DNA from: Bufo bufo
Lineage: Eukaryota > Chordata > Amphibia > Anura > Bufonidae
Length of the DNA stretch: 64,000 nucleotides
Assembly (NCBI RefSeq): GCF_905171765.1
Contig: NC_053391.1
Location: forward strand, 265,650,460-265,714,459
Direction of reading: 5' to 3'
Shown here piece after piece: positions 20,039 to 30,762 of this stretch (position 1 is its first letter; each line of letters starts with the position of its first letter). Position numbers and translations under genes: made by a program. Under the pieces are notes generated by a model. That model searched no databases. It had not been told where the DNA came from and saw only the letters and a list, made by a program, of their open reading frames with translations.

Positions 20039-20400
20039 CCACTTCCCGCAACACTAACGCCGAAAGGCGTCATTGCTGCGGTGCTCTCAGGCTACACTAA
20101 CGCTGATTGGCGTCATCTCGCGTGAGCCGAGATTTCCTGTGGACGCGCGCACACAGGCGTGCGCGTTCACAGGATCGGAAGGTAAGCGAGTGGATCTTCA
20201 GCCTGCCAGCGGCGATCGTTCGCTGGCAGGCTGGAGATGCGATTTTTTTAACCCCTAACAGGTATATTAGACGCTGTTTTGATAACAGCCTCTAATATAC
20301 CTGCTACCTGGTCCTCAGGTGGTCCCTTTTGCTTGGATCGACCACCAGAGGACACAGGCAGCTCAGTAATAAGTAGCACCAAACACTACTACACTACACC
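20039..20400. repeat. TTAA-bordered hairpin chain, copy 2
   Basis: This repeats the 796-1126 segment. It contains a 13-bp-arm hairpin at 20199-20211 and 20221-20233, then the GGTATATTAGACGCTGTT hairpin, then the CACCAGAGGACACAGG hairpin. The left border is TTAA at 20035-20038, inside a Tc1 element. Confidence 0.65.
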
Positions 20401-20960
20401 CCCCCCTGTCACTTATTAACCCCTTATTAACCCCTGATCACCCCATATAGACTCCCTGATCACCCCCCTGTCATTGATCACCCCCCTGTAAGGCTCCATT
20501 CAGACGGCCATATGTTTTTTACGGATCCACGGATACATGGATCGGATCCGCAAAGCACATACGGACGTCTGAATGGAGCCTCACAGGGGGGTGATCACCC
20601 CATATAGACTCCCTGATCACCCCCTTGTCATTGATCACCCCCTTGTAAGGCTGGCTCCATTCAGAGGTCCGTATGTGTTTTGCGGATCCACGGATCCATG
20701 GATCGGATCCGCAAAACACATACGGACGTCTGAATGGAGCCCTACAGGGGGGTGATCAATGACAGGGGGGTGATCACCCCATATAGACTCCCTGATCACC
20801 CCCCTGTCATTGATCACCCCCCTGTCATTGATCACCCCCCTGTAAGGCTCCATTCAGACGTCCGTATGTGTTTTGCGGATCCGATCCATGTATCCGTGGA
20901 TCCGTAAAAAAACATATGGATCAATGATCAATGACAGAGGGGTGATCAGTGACAGGGGGG
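20401..20960. repeat. Array of long hairpins separated by TGATCACCCCCCTGTCAT spacers
   Basis: Long hairpins at 20492-20580, 20653-20741 and (partial) 20846-20925 each begin GGCTCCATTCAGA and end TCTGAATGGAGCC, with CGGATCCACGGATC at the apex. Between them are short GATCACCCCCCTGT repeats. It resembles repeated insertion or duplication of one small palindromic MITE. Confidence 0.75.
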
Positions 20961-21009
20961 TGATCAAACCATATACACTCCCTGATCACCCCCCTGTCAT
21001 TGATCACCC

Positions 21010-22075
21010 CCCTGTAAGGCTCCATTCAGACTTTTTTTGGCCCAAGTTAGCGGAAATTATTATTTTATTTTTTTCTTACAAAGTCTCATATTCCACTAAC
21101 TTGTGTCAAAAATTTAAATCTCACATGAACTCACCATACCCCTCACGGAATCCAAATGCGTAAAATTTTTTAGACATTTATATTCCAGACTTCTTCTCAC
21201 GCTTTAGGGCCCCTAAAATGCCAGGGCAGTATAAATACCCCACATGTGACCCCATTTCGGAAAGAAGACACCCCAAGGTATTCCGTGAGGGGCATATTGA
21301 GTCCATGAAAGATTGACATTTTTGTCCCAAGTTAGCGGAAAGGGAGATTTTGTGAGAAAAAAAAAAATAAATAAAATTTCCGCTAACTTGTGCCAAAAAA
21401 AATAAATTTCTATGAACTCGCCATGCCCCTCATTGAATACCTTGGGGTGTCCAAAATGGGGTCACATGTGGGGTATTTATACTGCCCTGGCATTTTAGGG
21501 GCCCTAAAGCGTGAGAAGAAGTCTGGGATCCAAATGTCTAAAAATGCCCTCCTAAAAGGAATTTGGGCCCCTTTGCGCATCTAGGCTGCAAAAAAGTGTC
21601 ACACATCTGGTATCGCCGTACTCAGGAGAAGTTGGGCAATGTGTTTTGGGGTGTCATTTTACATATACCCATGCTGGGTGAGATAAATATCTTGGTCAAA
21701 TGCCAACTTTGTATAAAAAAATGGGAAAAGTTGTCTTTTGCCGAGATATTTCTCTCACCCAGCATGGGTATATGTAAAATGACACCCCAAAACACATTGC
21801 CCTACTTCTCCTGAGTACGGCTATACCAGATGTGTGACACTTTTTTGCAGCCTAGGTGGGCAAAGGGGCCCACATTCCAAAGAGCACCTTTAGGATTTCA
21901 CAGGTCATTTTTTACACATTTTGATTTCAAACTACTTCCCACACATTAGGGCCCCTAAATTGCCAGGGCAGTATAACTACCCCACAAGTGACCCCATTTT
22001 GGAAAGAAGACACCCCAAGGTATTCCGTGAGGGGCATGGCGAGTTAATAGAATTTTTTTTTTGTCCCAAGTTAGA
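21010..22075. repeat. Nested large inverted repeats
   Basis: One pair of arms (about 21187-21296 and 21423-21528) shares GGGGCCCTAAAGCGTGAGAA and its inverse. A second pair (about 21596-21702 and 21738-21842) shares CACCCAGCATGGGTATATGT and its inverse. A third partial copy of the first arm lies at 21935-22045. All are non-coding and probably part of the same TTAA-bordered repeat as 20039-20400. Confidence 0.75.
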
Positions 22076-22320
22076 GGGTTGTTATAGAAACCTGGTGTAA
22101 AACTGTGTGTTTGTGGAGACTAAGGACCTGCGAGTTTCTATTGGCTGATAAGGGACATGTGACCGGGTGTATGGCAGTTGGGATACTAAGAGAAAAACTT
22201 GCAGGCTTGTATTGGCTAATGCAGGTCATTTTTGGGGAATATCTCAGGAATGTTACGTGGTAGAGAGCTGAGACCCCCACAAGATTTCGATGGTTGCGTT
22301 TTTAAATGATCGCGGAACAT
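22076..22320. other. Unassigned repeat-like sequence
   Basis: Words such as TATTGGCTGATAAGGGACAT resemble sequence near 48620-48680 (TAGCCAATAGAAG, CATATCCTC) in inverse order, so this is probably a dispersed repeat. No gene is seen. Confidence 0.35.
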
Positions 22321-22620
22321 ACATACAGTTGTGCTCAAAATAATAGCATTGTTTAAAAAAGTGAATAAAGCTCAAAATCCTTCTAATAGCTTTTATTTAC
22401 ATACACACAAATGCATTGGGAGCACTACACATTGTATTTCAAATCAAAACATGAAGAAAAATATATAAAATTTGTGTTGTTTCTCTTAAGAAATTTAAGA
22501 AAAGTGAATATTAGACTGTTCAAAAAGATAGCAGTGTTTGTATTCTTCTTTACAAACTCAAACATTCACTATATAAACTGAAAAAAAATTGAAGATTTTG
22601 TTTTCCTTTGAATCACTTTA

Positions 22621-23468
22621 CTAATATTTAGTTGTAAGACCACTGTTTCTGAGAACTGCTGTACATCTGTGTTGCATGGAGTCAACCAACTCCTGGCACC
22701 TGTGAACAGGTATTCCAGCCCAGGATGATTGGACTACATTCCATAGTTCTTCTCTATTTCTTGGTTTTGCCTCACCAACTGTATTTTTGATGTCACCCCA
22801 CAAGTTTTCTATTGGATTAAGATCCGGGTATTGGGCTGGCCACTCCATAACATCAATCTTGTTGGTCTGGAACCAAGATGTTGCACGTTTACTGGTGTGT
22901 TTGGGGTCATTGTCTTGTTGGAACACCCATTTCAAGGGCATTTCCTCTTCAGCATAAGGCAGCATGACCTCTTCAAGTATTCTGATGTATTCAAACTGAT
23001 CTATATGGTGCCTGGTATGCGATAAATAGGCCCAACACCGTAGTATGAGAAACATCCCCATATCATGATGCTTGCGCCACCGTCTTCACAGTGTACTGTG
23101 GCTTGAATTCAGTGTTTGGGGGTCGTCTGACAAACTGTGTCCGGCCACTAGACCCAAAAAGAACAATCTTACTTTCATCAGTCCACAAATGTCTCTTTAG
23201 GCCAGTCAATGTGCTCTTTGGTAAATTGTAACCTCTTCAGCACGTCTTTTTTTTTAACAGTGGGACTTTGCGGGGGCTTCTTGCAGATATCTTGGCTTCA
23301 CATAAGCGTCTTCTAATTGTAACAGTACTCATAGGTAACTTTAGACCTTCTTTGATCTTCCTGGAGCTGATTGTTGGCTGAGTCCTTGCCATTTTGGCTA
23401 TTCTTCTATCCATTCGAATTCTATTCCATTCGCTTTCTTTCCAAGTCTTTCAGGTTTTGGTTGCCATT
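22621..23468 (-). pseudogene. Tc1 DD34E transposase, C-terminal part, decayed
   Basis: The last 146 codons (22621-23061) are open and contain WVFQQDNDPKHTS then YPDLNPIENLWGDI, with the catalytic Asp and Glu 34 residues apart. Upstream, LWTDESKIVLFG (first Asp region) is in a shifted frame, with further frameshifts up to 23468. The N-terminus lies beyond the TTAA insertion, starting at 25253-25255 (MGRFRYCSEKQ). Several lesions make it inactive. Confidence 0.85.
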
Positions 23469-23472
23469 TTAA

Positions 23473-25125
23473 CTCCTTAGTGCCTTTTTACGGCGGTCAC
23501 TAAGGGGCCTTAGACTGGGCCGCCGCGTTTTTACGGCGGCCCAGTCTAAGCGCTGCACGGCTCCCCCGGTTCTCACGTGAGAGCCGGGGCCTTGCTCTAA
23601 CAGCCCGGACCGGCAGGAGTGCCGATCTGGGCTGTTTAACCCTTTACATGCCGGGCGCAATGGCGCCCGCTGCATGTAAAGTGGTGACAGAGGGAGCGGA
23701 CTCCCTCTGTCTCCCATCAGCACCCCGAAAATGCGATTGCGGGGTGCTGATGTGTTGGGAAGCTTACCTTGCTTCCGATCAGGGCCCCGAGCCTGTCTTC
23801 AGTTATCTCCAGCAGGCTGTGCCTCTCTGGCGCAGCCTGCTGGTCAATGTTTTTACGGCGGCCCCAATGTTTTTACGGCGGCCCAGTCTAAGCGCTGCAC
23901 GGCTCCCCCGGTTCTCACGTGAGAGCCGGGGCCTTGCTCTAACAGCCCGGACCGGCAGGAGTGCCGATCTGGGTTGTTTAACCCTTTACATGCCGGGCGC
24001 AATGGCGCCCGCTGCATGTAAAGTGGTGACAGAGGGAGCGGACTCCCTCTGTCTCCCATCAGCACCCCGAAAATGCGATCGCGGGGTGCTGATGTGTTGG
24101 GAAGCTTACCTTGCTTCCGATCAGGGCCCTGAGCCTGTCTTCAGTTATCTCCAGCAGGCTGTGCCTCTCTGGCGCAGCCTGCTGGTCAATGTTTGAATAG
24201 CATTGCTATTGAAATGTAATGCATTATAGAGATAATGCATTACATTTTAAAAGCAATCAAAATACTGTATATTATAGTCCCCTTGTGGGACTATTAAGTA
24301 GTAAAAAAAATTGAAAAAAATACACATTTATTAAATAAAAAAATTCCATAAAATAAAAAAAATATGCTTTTTTTCCCATTGAAAATACTCTTTTCAATGA
24401 GAAAAATTGCAAAAAGAAAATATCCCCCATATCATTGGTATTGCTGCGTCAGTAACAACCCAGACTACATAAATATTACATAAATTATCCCCTATGGTGA
24501 ACGCTGTAAAAATAAAATAAAATAAAAAGACATAATTTCTCATTTATTCTTAGTTTCCACCGAAAAAAACGTAATAACAAGCGATCAAAAAGCAGCATTT
24601 ACTCCAAAATGATACCAATGAAAAATAAAAGTTGTCCCTCAAAAATCAAGCCCTCACACACCTCCATAGAAAAAAATAGAAAAAAGTTATGGGTCTTGTG
24701 AAGTGGCAATGCAAAATCATTTTTTTGGTTAATAAAAGGGGTTTTATTGCAAAAAAAGTAGTAAAACGTAAAAAAAATTATAAGTATTTAGTATCGCTGT
24801 AATCGTACTGACCCAGAGAATAAATATATTATGTTATTTGTACCGAAAAATGAACGCCGTAAAATTTATAATGTAAAAACGCAGTGGCAGTATTGCTATT
24901 TTTCCCCATCTCCTTCCCAGAAAGAGTTAATAAAAGTTAATCAGAAAGTTATGTATACCCCAAAATGGCGCCATTAAAAACTACAAATTGTCCCGTAAAA
25001 AACAAGCCCTCATAAAGCTATATAGACGAAAAAATAAAAAAGTTATAGCTCTTGGAACAAGACCATGAAAAAAGGAAGAAAAACGCTTGGTCATAAAGGC
25101 CCAAACAGGCTTGGTCACTAAGGGG
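23473..25125. mobile_element. TTAA-flanked non-autonomous element inserted in a Tc1 gene
   Basis: TTAA lies at 23469-23472 and 25126-25129, and joining the flanks restores the Tc1 reading context. The ends are CTCCTTAGTGCC and the inverse of CCCCTTAGTGACC. The left third is two 342-bp tandem copies of a hairpin chain. The rest is AT-rich with words such as GGTTTTATTGCAAAAAAAGT. It has no transposase. Kolobok or piggyBac class is inferred from the target. Confidence 0.85.
23531..24195. repeat. Two 342-bp tandem copies of a six-hairpin chain
   Basis: Copies start at 23531 and 23873 and differ at only about three compared positions. Copy 1 hairpins are 23564-23589 (13-bp arms, one wobble), 23643-23680, 23687-23710 (10-bp arms), 23715-23752 (13-bp arms), 23758-23776 (6-bp arms) and 23809-23843 (11-bp arms). 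A long plus-strand frame (23648-24196) only reflects the in-phase duplication and has no domain. Confidence 0.9.
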
Positions 25126-25126
25126 T

Positions 25127-25509
25127 TAAAGCATTTGCGATCATTTTAGCTGAGCAGCCCATCATTTTCTGCACTTCATTATATGTTTTCCCCTCTCCAA
25201 TCAAATTTTTTATATAAATACACTGTTTTTCTGAACAATATCTGAAACGACCCATTTTCCTCAGAATTTCAGGGAGAAATGCACTGTAACCAGCATGTAC
25301 AACATTTGCTGCCCTCCTTCCTTAAATAAGGGCAATAATTGCCACCTGTTTTTCAAAGAATGAATGACCTCACTCATTGAATTCCACGCTGCTATTATTT
25401 TGAATGTGCCCCTTTCAATAAGTGATTGAATTACACAGAATCAGCAGCATGCATGTCATGACTGTTGGGTCTTTGGATTTCTATTACTATACTACACCAT
25501 GTACAAATA
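25127..25509 (-). pseudogene. Tc1 DD34E transposase N-terminus and 5' flank
   Basis: The start codon is at 25253-25255, followed by about 40 codons (KNLIGEGKTYNEVQKMMGCS, a helix-turn-helix segment) up to the TTAA insertion. 25256-25509 is the untranslated flank of the element. This is the missing start of the gene at 22621-23468. Confidence 0.8.
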
Positions 25510-25875
25510 CAGGTGAAACTCCAAAAATTTGAATATCGTGCAAAGTTCATTCATTTCAGTAATGCAACTTAAAAGGTGAAACTAACATATGAGAGACTCA
25601 TTACAAGCAAAGCGAGATATTTCAAGCCTTTATTTGTTATAATTAGGATGATTATGGCTTACAGCTTATGAAACCCCAAAGTCTTAAGTTTGAGGTACCC
25701 TTTGCTCAGGGGATATGGATTAATTAGCTGACTAGAGTGTGACAATTTGAGCATAGAATATTGAACTTTTTTACAAAATTCGAATTTTAAGCTGCATTAA
25801 TGCAATTCCTTTTCATTTGCATTACTGAAATAAATGGACTTTTGCACAATATTCAAATTTTTGGAGTTTCACCTG
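25510..25875. mobile_element. Mariner-type MITE (CAGGTGAAACTCCAAAAATT), copy 1
   Basis: The 366-bp element has ends CAGGTGAAACTCCAAAAATT and the inverse, with TA at 25508-25509 and 25876-25877. It lies in the flank of the Tc1 element at 22326-25946. A second copy at 57248-60003 is split by another insertion. It has no coding capacity. Confidence 0.9.
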
Positions 25876-25949
25876 TATAATTTCTACCAAAAAGAGTGAT
25901 TGATCAGATTAGTGATGTCTGACTTCTATTATTTTGAACACAACTGTAC

Positions 25950-26410
25950 ACACATACATATATACGTCCTTTTTTATATATATATATAGATAAGATACAT
26001 GGTAAAAACATTCCAGGGCATACCGCTTTGCCATAATTCATCAACGTGTTTCAACTGTTACACAGTCTTACTCATGACTGACATGCATGGAAAACAGCAG
26101 GGTACATATGGGGGCTATACCCCACCCATTATCAGGTGGGGTATAGCCCCCATACAAACAGAAGTGAATTAAAACCAATGTGATACAAATAAAAATATGT
26201 ATGGGACATGATGTCAATAGTATGACATACCACATTATAACCAAATAAAGTGGAATTGTATTTAATTTGCATAGAATATCACCATATTTTATCCAGGTGC
26301 AATAATAATAATGTACTGTAGATTGTGTATACCTAGATGGGCTGTGTAGACCAACACCAAATGTATAACAGGGGCCTTGACTGGGTGATAGATACTGCAT
26401 AGACACTTTT
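25950..26410. repeat. Probable Penelope-type terminal fragment
   Basis: It contains the motif CATCAACGTGTTTCAACTGTT, which resembles the GAAAC-containing box in the 8.7-kb element (written here as CATCAACG and TGTTTCAACTGTT). The CTGATGA half of the core is not intact. 26107-26154 forms a perfect hairpin with 20-bp arms. The family assignment is tentative. Confidence 0.35.
26107..26154. repeat. Perfect 20-bp-arm hairpin
   Basis: TATGGGGGCTATACCCCACC (26107-26126), an 8-nt loop CATTATCA, then the exact inverse (26135-26154). No U-run follows, and I see no promoter. Confidence 0.9.
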
Positions 26411-27021
26411 GTCTAACTTTTTCTTTTAGCAGCTACTGGTTGATTTGGCTTGTGTAAGAATTTTACTCCAGAAATATGGAGTCATTTTGGTCTTAAATGG
26501 GGTAAATCTAAGACTCGCTTTCTTGTGAATCCACATTCTACCAGTAAGCTACAACACCTTGTAGGGCTAGGGGACAATAATTTCTCTAAACCTGGAAGCA
26601 CCATATTGCACCAGATTTTGGCATAATTTATACCAGAGTCTAGGTGCACTCACATTAGCTAATTCTGGTCATTGTGTCTAACCTGCATATTTTGGGTTTC
26701 ACACGTCAGTGTTTGGTCAGTGATTTCCATCGGGGATTGTGAGCCATAACCATTGAAGGCTACACAGAGATAAGGTATAACGGAAGGATCTATTCTTAAG
26801 GATCCATCTGTTCTGTGTTTTTTTTTTGACCCGCACCTAGTTTTGGTATATAGTCTCAGTCTCAGTCTGACAATATGGTCCTCAACCAAAAAAGGTTGTG
26901 CAACCCTGGTTTAGACTAAATGGATTTTTGGGCACTGGAGTAAAGCAGAAAAAGGCAAAGTGGCAGCTGGAAGATGGTCCTTTTCTCTAAAAACCTGCAA
27001 TAAAGTTTCATTTATTCAAAA
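26411..27021. other. No gene recognised
   Basis: Mostly unique-looking sequence. 26690-26890 contains GGGTTTCACACGTCAGTGTT and other words seen in old frog MITEs, with no clear ends. Confidence 0.4.
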
Positions 27022-27023
27022 TA

Positions 27024-28586
27024 CAGGGAGTGCAGAATTATTGGGCAAGTTGTATTTTTGAGGATTAATTTTATTATTGAACAACAACCATGTTCTCAAT
27101 GAACCCAAAAAACTCATTAATATCAAAGCTGAATATTTTTGGAAGTAGTTTTTAGTTTGTTTTTAGTTTTAGCTATTTTAGGGGGATATCTGTGTGTGCA
27201 GGTGACTATTACTGTGCATAATTATTAGGCAACTTAACAAAAAACAAATATATACCCATTTCAATTATTTATTTTTACCAGTGAAACCAATATAACATCT
27301 CAACATTCACAAATTTACATTTCTGACATTCAAAAACAAAACAAAAACAAATCAGTGACCAATATAGCCACCTTTCTTTGCAAGGACACTCAAAAGCCTG
27401 CCATCCATGGATTCTGTCAGTGTTTTGATCTGTTCACCATCAACATTGCGTGCAGCAGCAACCACAGCCTCCCAGACACTGTTCAGAGAGGTGTACTGTT
27501 TTCCCTCCTTGTAAATCTCACATTTGATGATGGACCACAGGTTCTCAATGGGGTTCAGATCAGGTGAACAAGGAGGCCATGTCATTAGATTTTCTTCTTT
27601 TATACCCTTTCTTGCCAGCCACGCTGTGGAGTACTTGGACGCGTGTGATGGAGTATTGTCCTGCATGAAAATCATGTTTTTCTTGAAGGATGCAGACTTC
27701 TTCCTGTACCACTGCTTGAAGAAGGTGTCTTCCAGAAACTGGCAGTAGGACTGGGAGTTGAGCTTGACTCCATCCTCAACCCGAAAAGGCCCCACAAGTT
27801 CATCTTTGATGATACCAGCCCAAACCAGTACTCCACCTCCACCTTGCTGGCGTCTGAGTCGGACTGGAGCTCTCTGCCCTTTACCAATCCAGCCACGGGC
27901 CCATCCATCTGGCCCATCAAGACTCACTCTCATTTCATCAGTCCATAAAACCTTAGAAAAATCAGTCTTGAGATATTTCTTGGCCCAGTCTTGACGTTTC
28001 AGCTTGTGTGTCTTGTTCAGTGGAGGTCGTCTTTCAGCCTTTCTTACCTTGGCCATGTCTCTGAGTATTGCACACCTTGTGCTTTTGGGCACTCCAGTGA
28101 TGTTGCAGCTCTGAAATATGGCCAAACTGGTGGCAAGTGGCATCTTGGCAGCTGCACACTTGACTTTTCTCAGTTCATGGGCAGTTATTTTGCGCCTTGG
28201 TTTTTCCACACGCTTCTTGCGACCCTGTTGACTATTTTGAATGAAACGCTTGATTGTTCGATGATCACGCTTCAGAAGCTTTGCAATTTTAAGAGTGCTG
28301 CATCCCTCTGCAAGATATCTCACTATTTTTGACTTTTCTGAGCCTGTCAAGTCCTTCTTTTGACCCATTTTGCCAAAGGAAAGGAAGTTGCCTAATAATT
28401 ATGCACACCTAATATAGGGTGTTGATGTCATTAGACCACACCCCTTCTCATTACAGAGATGCACATCACCTAATATGCTTAATTGGTAGTAGGCTTTCGA
28501 GCCTATACAGCTTGGAGTAAGACAACATGCATAAAGAGGATGATGTGGTCAAAATACTCACTTGCCTAATAATTCTGCACGCAGTG
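27024..28586 (-). mobile_element. Tc1-type DD37E element (TRT-like), copy 2, intact gene
   Basis: The element spans 1563 bp. The left end CAGGGAGTGCAGAATTATT at 27024 follows TA. The right end has decayed from the expected ACTCCCTG to ACGCAGTG (to 28586) before TA. The inner repeat ATAATTATTAGGCAACTT is present near both ends. The transposase is uninterrupted. It is the mirror-oriented sister of 4277-5840. Confidence 0.9.
27352..28368 (-). CDS. Tc1-family DDE transposase, DD37E type, intact 338-codon frame
   Basis: This gene encodes the enzyme that cuts the element out and joins it to a TA target. The frame is open from MGQKKDLTG to the natural stop. The N-terminus (about 1-110) has two helix-turn-helix units with a GRKKRVEKPRRK basic link. 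The catalytic residues are D in VLWTDEM, D in MIFMQDNTPSHAS and E in SPDLNPIENLW. I count 37 residues between the second D and the E, as in the TRT (DD37E) group. Length is normal for Tc1. The glycine-rich RQQGGGGVLVW box is present. The start is fixed by the sister copy at 4495. Whether it is expressed is unknown, and its right inverted end has mutations that could impair movement. Confidence 0.92.
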   Translation of the reverse strand: MGQKKDLTGSEKSKIVRYLAEGCSTLKIAKLLKRDHRTIKRFIQNSQQGRKKRVEKPRRKITAHELRKVKCAAAKMPLATSLAIFQSCNITGVPKSTRCAILRDMAKVRKAERRPPLNKTHKLKRQDWAKKYLKTDFSKVLWTDEMRVSLDGPDGWARGWIGKGQRAPVRLRRQQGGGGVLVWAGIIKDELVGPFRVEDGVKLNSQSYCQFLEDTFFKQWYRKKSASFKKNMIFMQDNTPSHASKYSTAWLARKGIKEENLMTWPPCSPDLNPIENLWSIIKCEIYKEGKQYTSLNSVWEAVVAAARNVDGEQIKTLTESMDGRLLSVLAKKGGYIGH

Positions 28587-28589
28587 TAA

Positions 28590-28916
28590 TAATATAATAG
28601 GTGTGCTTTAACACTTTTGCTGCCAGCAGTGTTTGGAAATGTTGCACCTTTAGTAGACACTTTTTGCAGCTTCGTACAAATAAAACAAATTCTGAAAAAA
28701 TAAATTATACTAACTCCCCCACATCCATATACAGAAGTAGGCGGTTGGCACATTGTCAAAATGCCAATCAGCACTTTATACACACAGACATCTTCATGCA
28801 ACTTTGTGTAAAAATGCAATTGTTAGGACAGCTGCCCACGGCAGCCGCTGCACTGCTCTCCTCTGTGGGCATAGACCTCATCCTACTCACCATGCTGCCG
28901 CCTCCATGAGTCTACC
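28590..28916. other. No gene recognised
   Basis: Apparently unique sequence between two Tc1 elements. Small frames on both strands show no domain. Confidence 0.5.
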
Positions 28917-28918
28917 TA

Positions 28919-30513
28919 CACTGACCAAAAATATAAACGCAACACTTTCGGTTTTGCTCCCATTATGCATGAGCTGAACTCAAAGATCTGAAACATTTTC
29001 TACATGCACAAAAGACCCATTACTCTAAAATATTGTTCACAAATCTGTCTAAATCTGTGTTAGTGAGCACTTTTCCTTTGCCGAGATAATCCATCCCACC
29101 TCAAAGGTGTGGCATATCAAGGTGCTGATTAGACAGCATGAATATTGCACAGGTGTGCCTTAGACTGCCCACATCAAAAGGTCACTCTGAAATGTGCACA
29201 GTTTTGCTTTACTGGGGGGAGGGGAAGTGTCCGAAAACCAGTCAGTATCTGGTGTGGCCACCATTTGCCTCACGCAGTGCAACACATCTCCATCGCATAG
29301 AGTTGATTAGGTTGTTGATTGTAGCCTGTGGAATGTTGGTCCACACCTCTTTAATAGCTGTGCGAAGTTGCAGAATATTGGCAGGAACTGGAACACGCTG
29401 TCATATACGCCGATCCAGAGCATCCCAAATAAGCTCAATGGGTGACATGTCCGGTGAGTATGCTGGCCATGCAAGAACTGGGATGTTTTCAGCTTCCAGG
29501 AATTGTGTACAGATCCTTGCAATATGGGGCTGTGCATTATCATGCTGCAACATGAGGTGGTGGTCGTGGATGAATGGCACAACAATGGGCCTCAGGATCT
29601 CTTCACGGTATATATGTGCATTCAAAATGCCATCAATAAAATGCACCTGTGTTCGTTGTCCATAACATACGCCTGCCCATACCATAACCCCACCGCCACC
29701 ATGGGCCACTCGATCCACAACGTTGACGTCAGCAAACTGCTCACCCACACAACGCCACACACGCTGTCTGCCATCTGCCCTGAACATAACACCTCTCCAA
29801 CGTGCCAGACACCATCGAATGTGAGTATTTGCCCACTTAAGTCGGGTATGACGATGAACTGCAGTCAGGTCCAGACCCCGATGAGGATGACGAGCATGCA
29901 GATGAGCTTCCCTGAGACGGTTTCTGACAGTTTGTGCTTTGTGAAATTCTTTGGTTATGCAAACTGTTTCTGAAGCTGTCCGGGTGGCTGGTCTCAGACA
30001 ATCATGGATGTGAACATGCTGGATGCAAAGGTCCTGAGCTGGTGTGGTTACACGTGGTCTGAGGTTGTAAGGCCAGTTGAAGGTACTGCCAAATTCTCCA
30101 AAACACCTTTAGAGACAGCTTATGGTAGAGAAATGAACATTCATTGCACAGGCAACAGCTCCGGTAGACATTCTTGCAGTCAGCATGCCAATTGCACGCT
30201 CCCTCAAATGTTGCAACATCTGTGGCATTGGGCTATATGATCAAACTGCACATTTTAGAGTGGCCTTTTATTGTGGGCAGTCTAAGGCACACCTGTGCAA
30301 TATTCATGCTGTCTAATAAGCACCTTGATATGCCACACTTGTGAGGTGGGATGGATTATCTCGGCAAAGGAGAAGTGCTCACTAACACAGATTTAGACAG
30401 ATTTGTGAACAATATTTGAGAGTAATGGGTCTTTTGTGTTTCAGATCTTGGAGTTCAGCTCATGCATAATGGGAGCAAAACCAAAAGTGTTGCATTTATA
30501 TTTTTGGTCAGTG
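28919..30513 (-). mobile_element. Tc1-type DD34E element (CACTGACCAAAAATATAAAC ends)
   Basis: The 1595-bp element has ends CACTGACCAAAAATATAAAC (28919) and the inverse (to 30513), with TA on both sides. Long subterminal repeats beyond the ends (for example CTTTGCCGAGATAATCCATC near 29077 and its inverse near 30345) make the arms about 290 bp. The transposase on the minus strand is broken. Confidence 0.9.
29242..30228 (-). pseudogene. Tc1 DD34E transposase, decayed
   Basis: The start is at 30226-30228 (MPQMLQH). The longest open piece (29401-29787) holds GVMVWAGVCYG, then LMLQHDNAQPH with the second Asp and SPDMSPIELIWDAL with the Glu 34 residues later. It ends at TGA (29401-29403) where CGA (Arg) is expected, a typical CpG decay. 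The C-terminal tail then continues in frame to TGA at 29242-29244. Further stops and shifts lie between 29790 and 30228. The tail GGHTRY matches the family's usual C-terminus. Confidence 0.85.
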
Positions 30514-30515
30514 TA

Positions 30516-30728
30516 ATACTCCAGCCTCTGTTCCCCTAAGGTTTAAATCTCAAGTGTATGCATCAACAAGGGTTTGTGGTTTCAAAAACACTGAAACAGA
30601 GTCCATGCAATATTTGGAAGTCATCAGCGCACAGCAAAAATGTCTCAAAATTAAGGGGTTTGTCTCACTTCAGCAAGAGGCATTTATCATGTACTGTAGA
30701 TCCCACAAAAAAAGATATATTTGAATAA

Positions 30729-30762
<34 letters not shown>

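Larger units (their letters stand above)
22326..25946 (-). mobile_element. Tc1-type DD34E element carrying two nested insertions
   Basis: The ends CAGTTGTGCTCAAAATAATA (22326) and TATTTTGAACACAACTG (to 25946) are flanked by TA. The element's own sequence totals about 1.6 kb. It has been split by a TTAA-flanked element at 23473-25125 and by a mariner-type MITE at 25510-25875. The transposase runs on the minus strand. Confidence 0.9.

Noticed and set aside
20401..20960. Repeat-spacer look of a CRISPR array
   Set aside because: The 'repeats' are long hairpins of about 90 bp, the spacers are near-identical, there are no cas genes, and the context is vertebrate.
23648..24196. 182-codon plus-strand ORF
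   Set aside because: The 342-bp unit is a multiple of three, so the frame stays open across two copies; the sequence is a chain of hairpins and the peptide has no domain.
26040..26080. Hammerhead-like GAAAC box
   Set aside because: The CTGATGA half reads TCATGAG, so the core is not intact.
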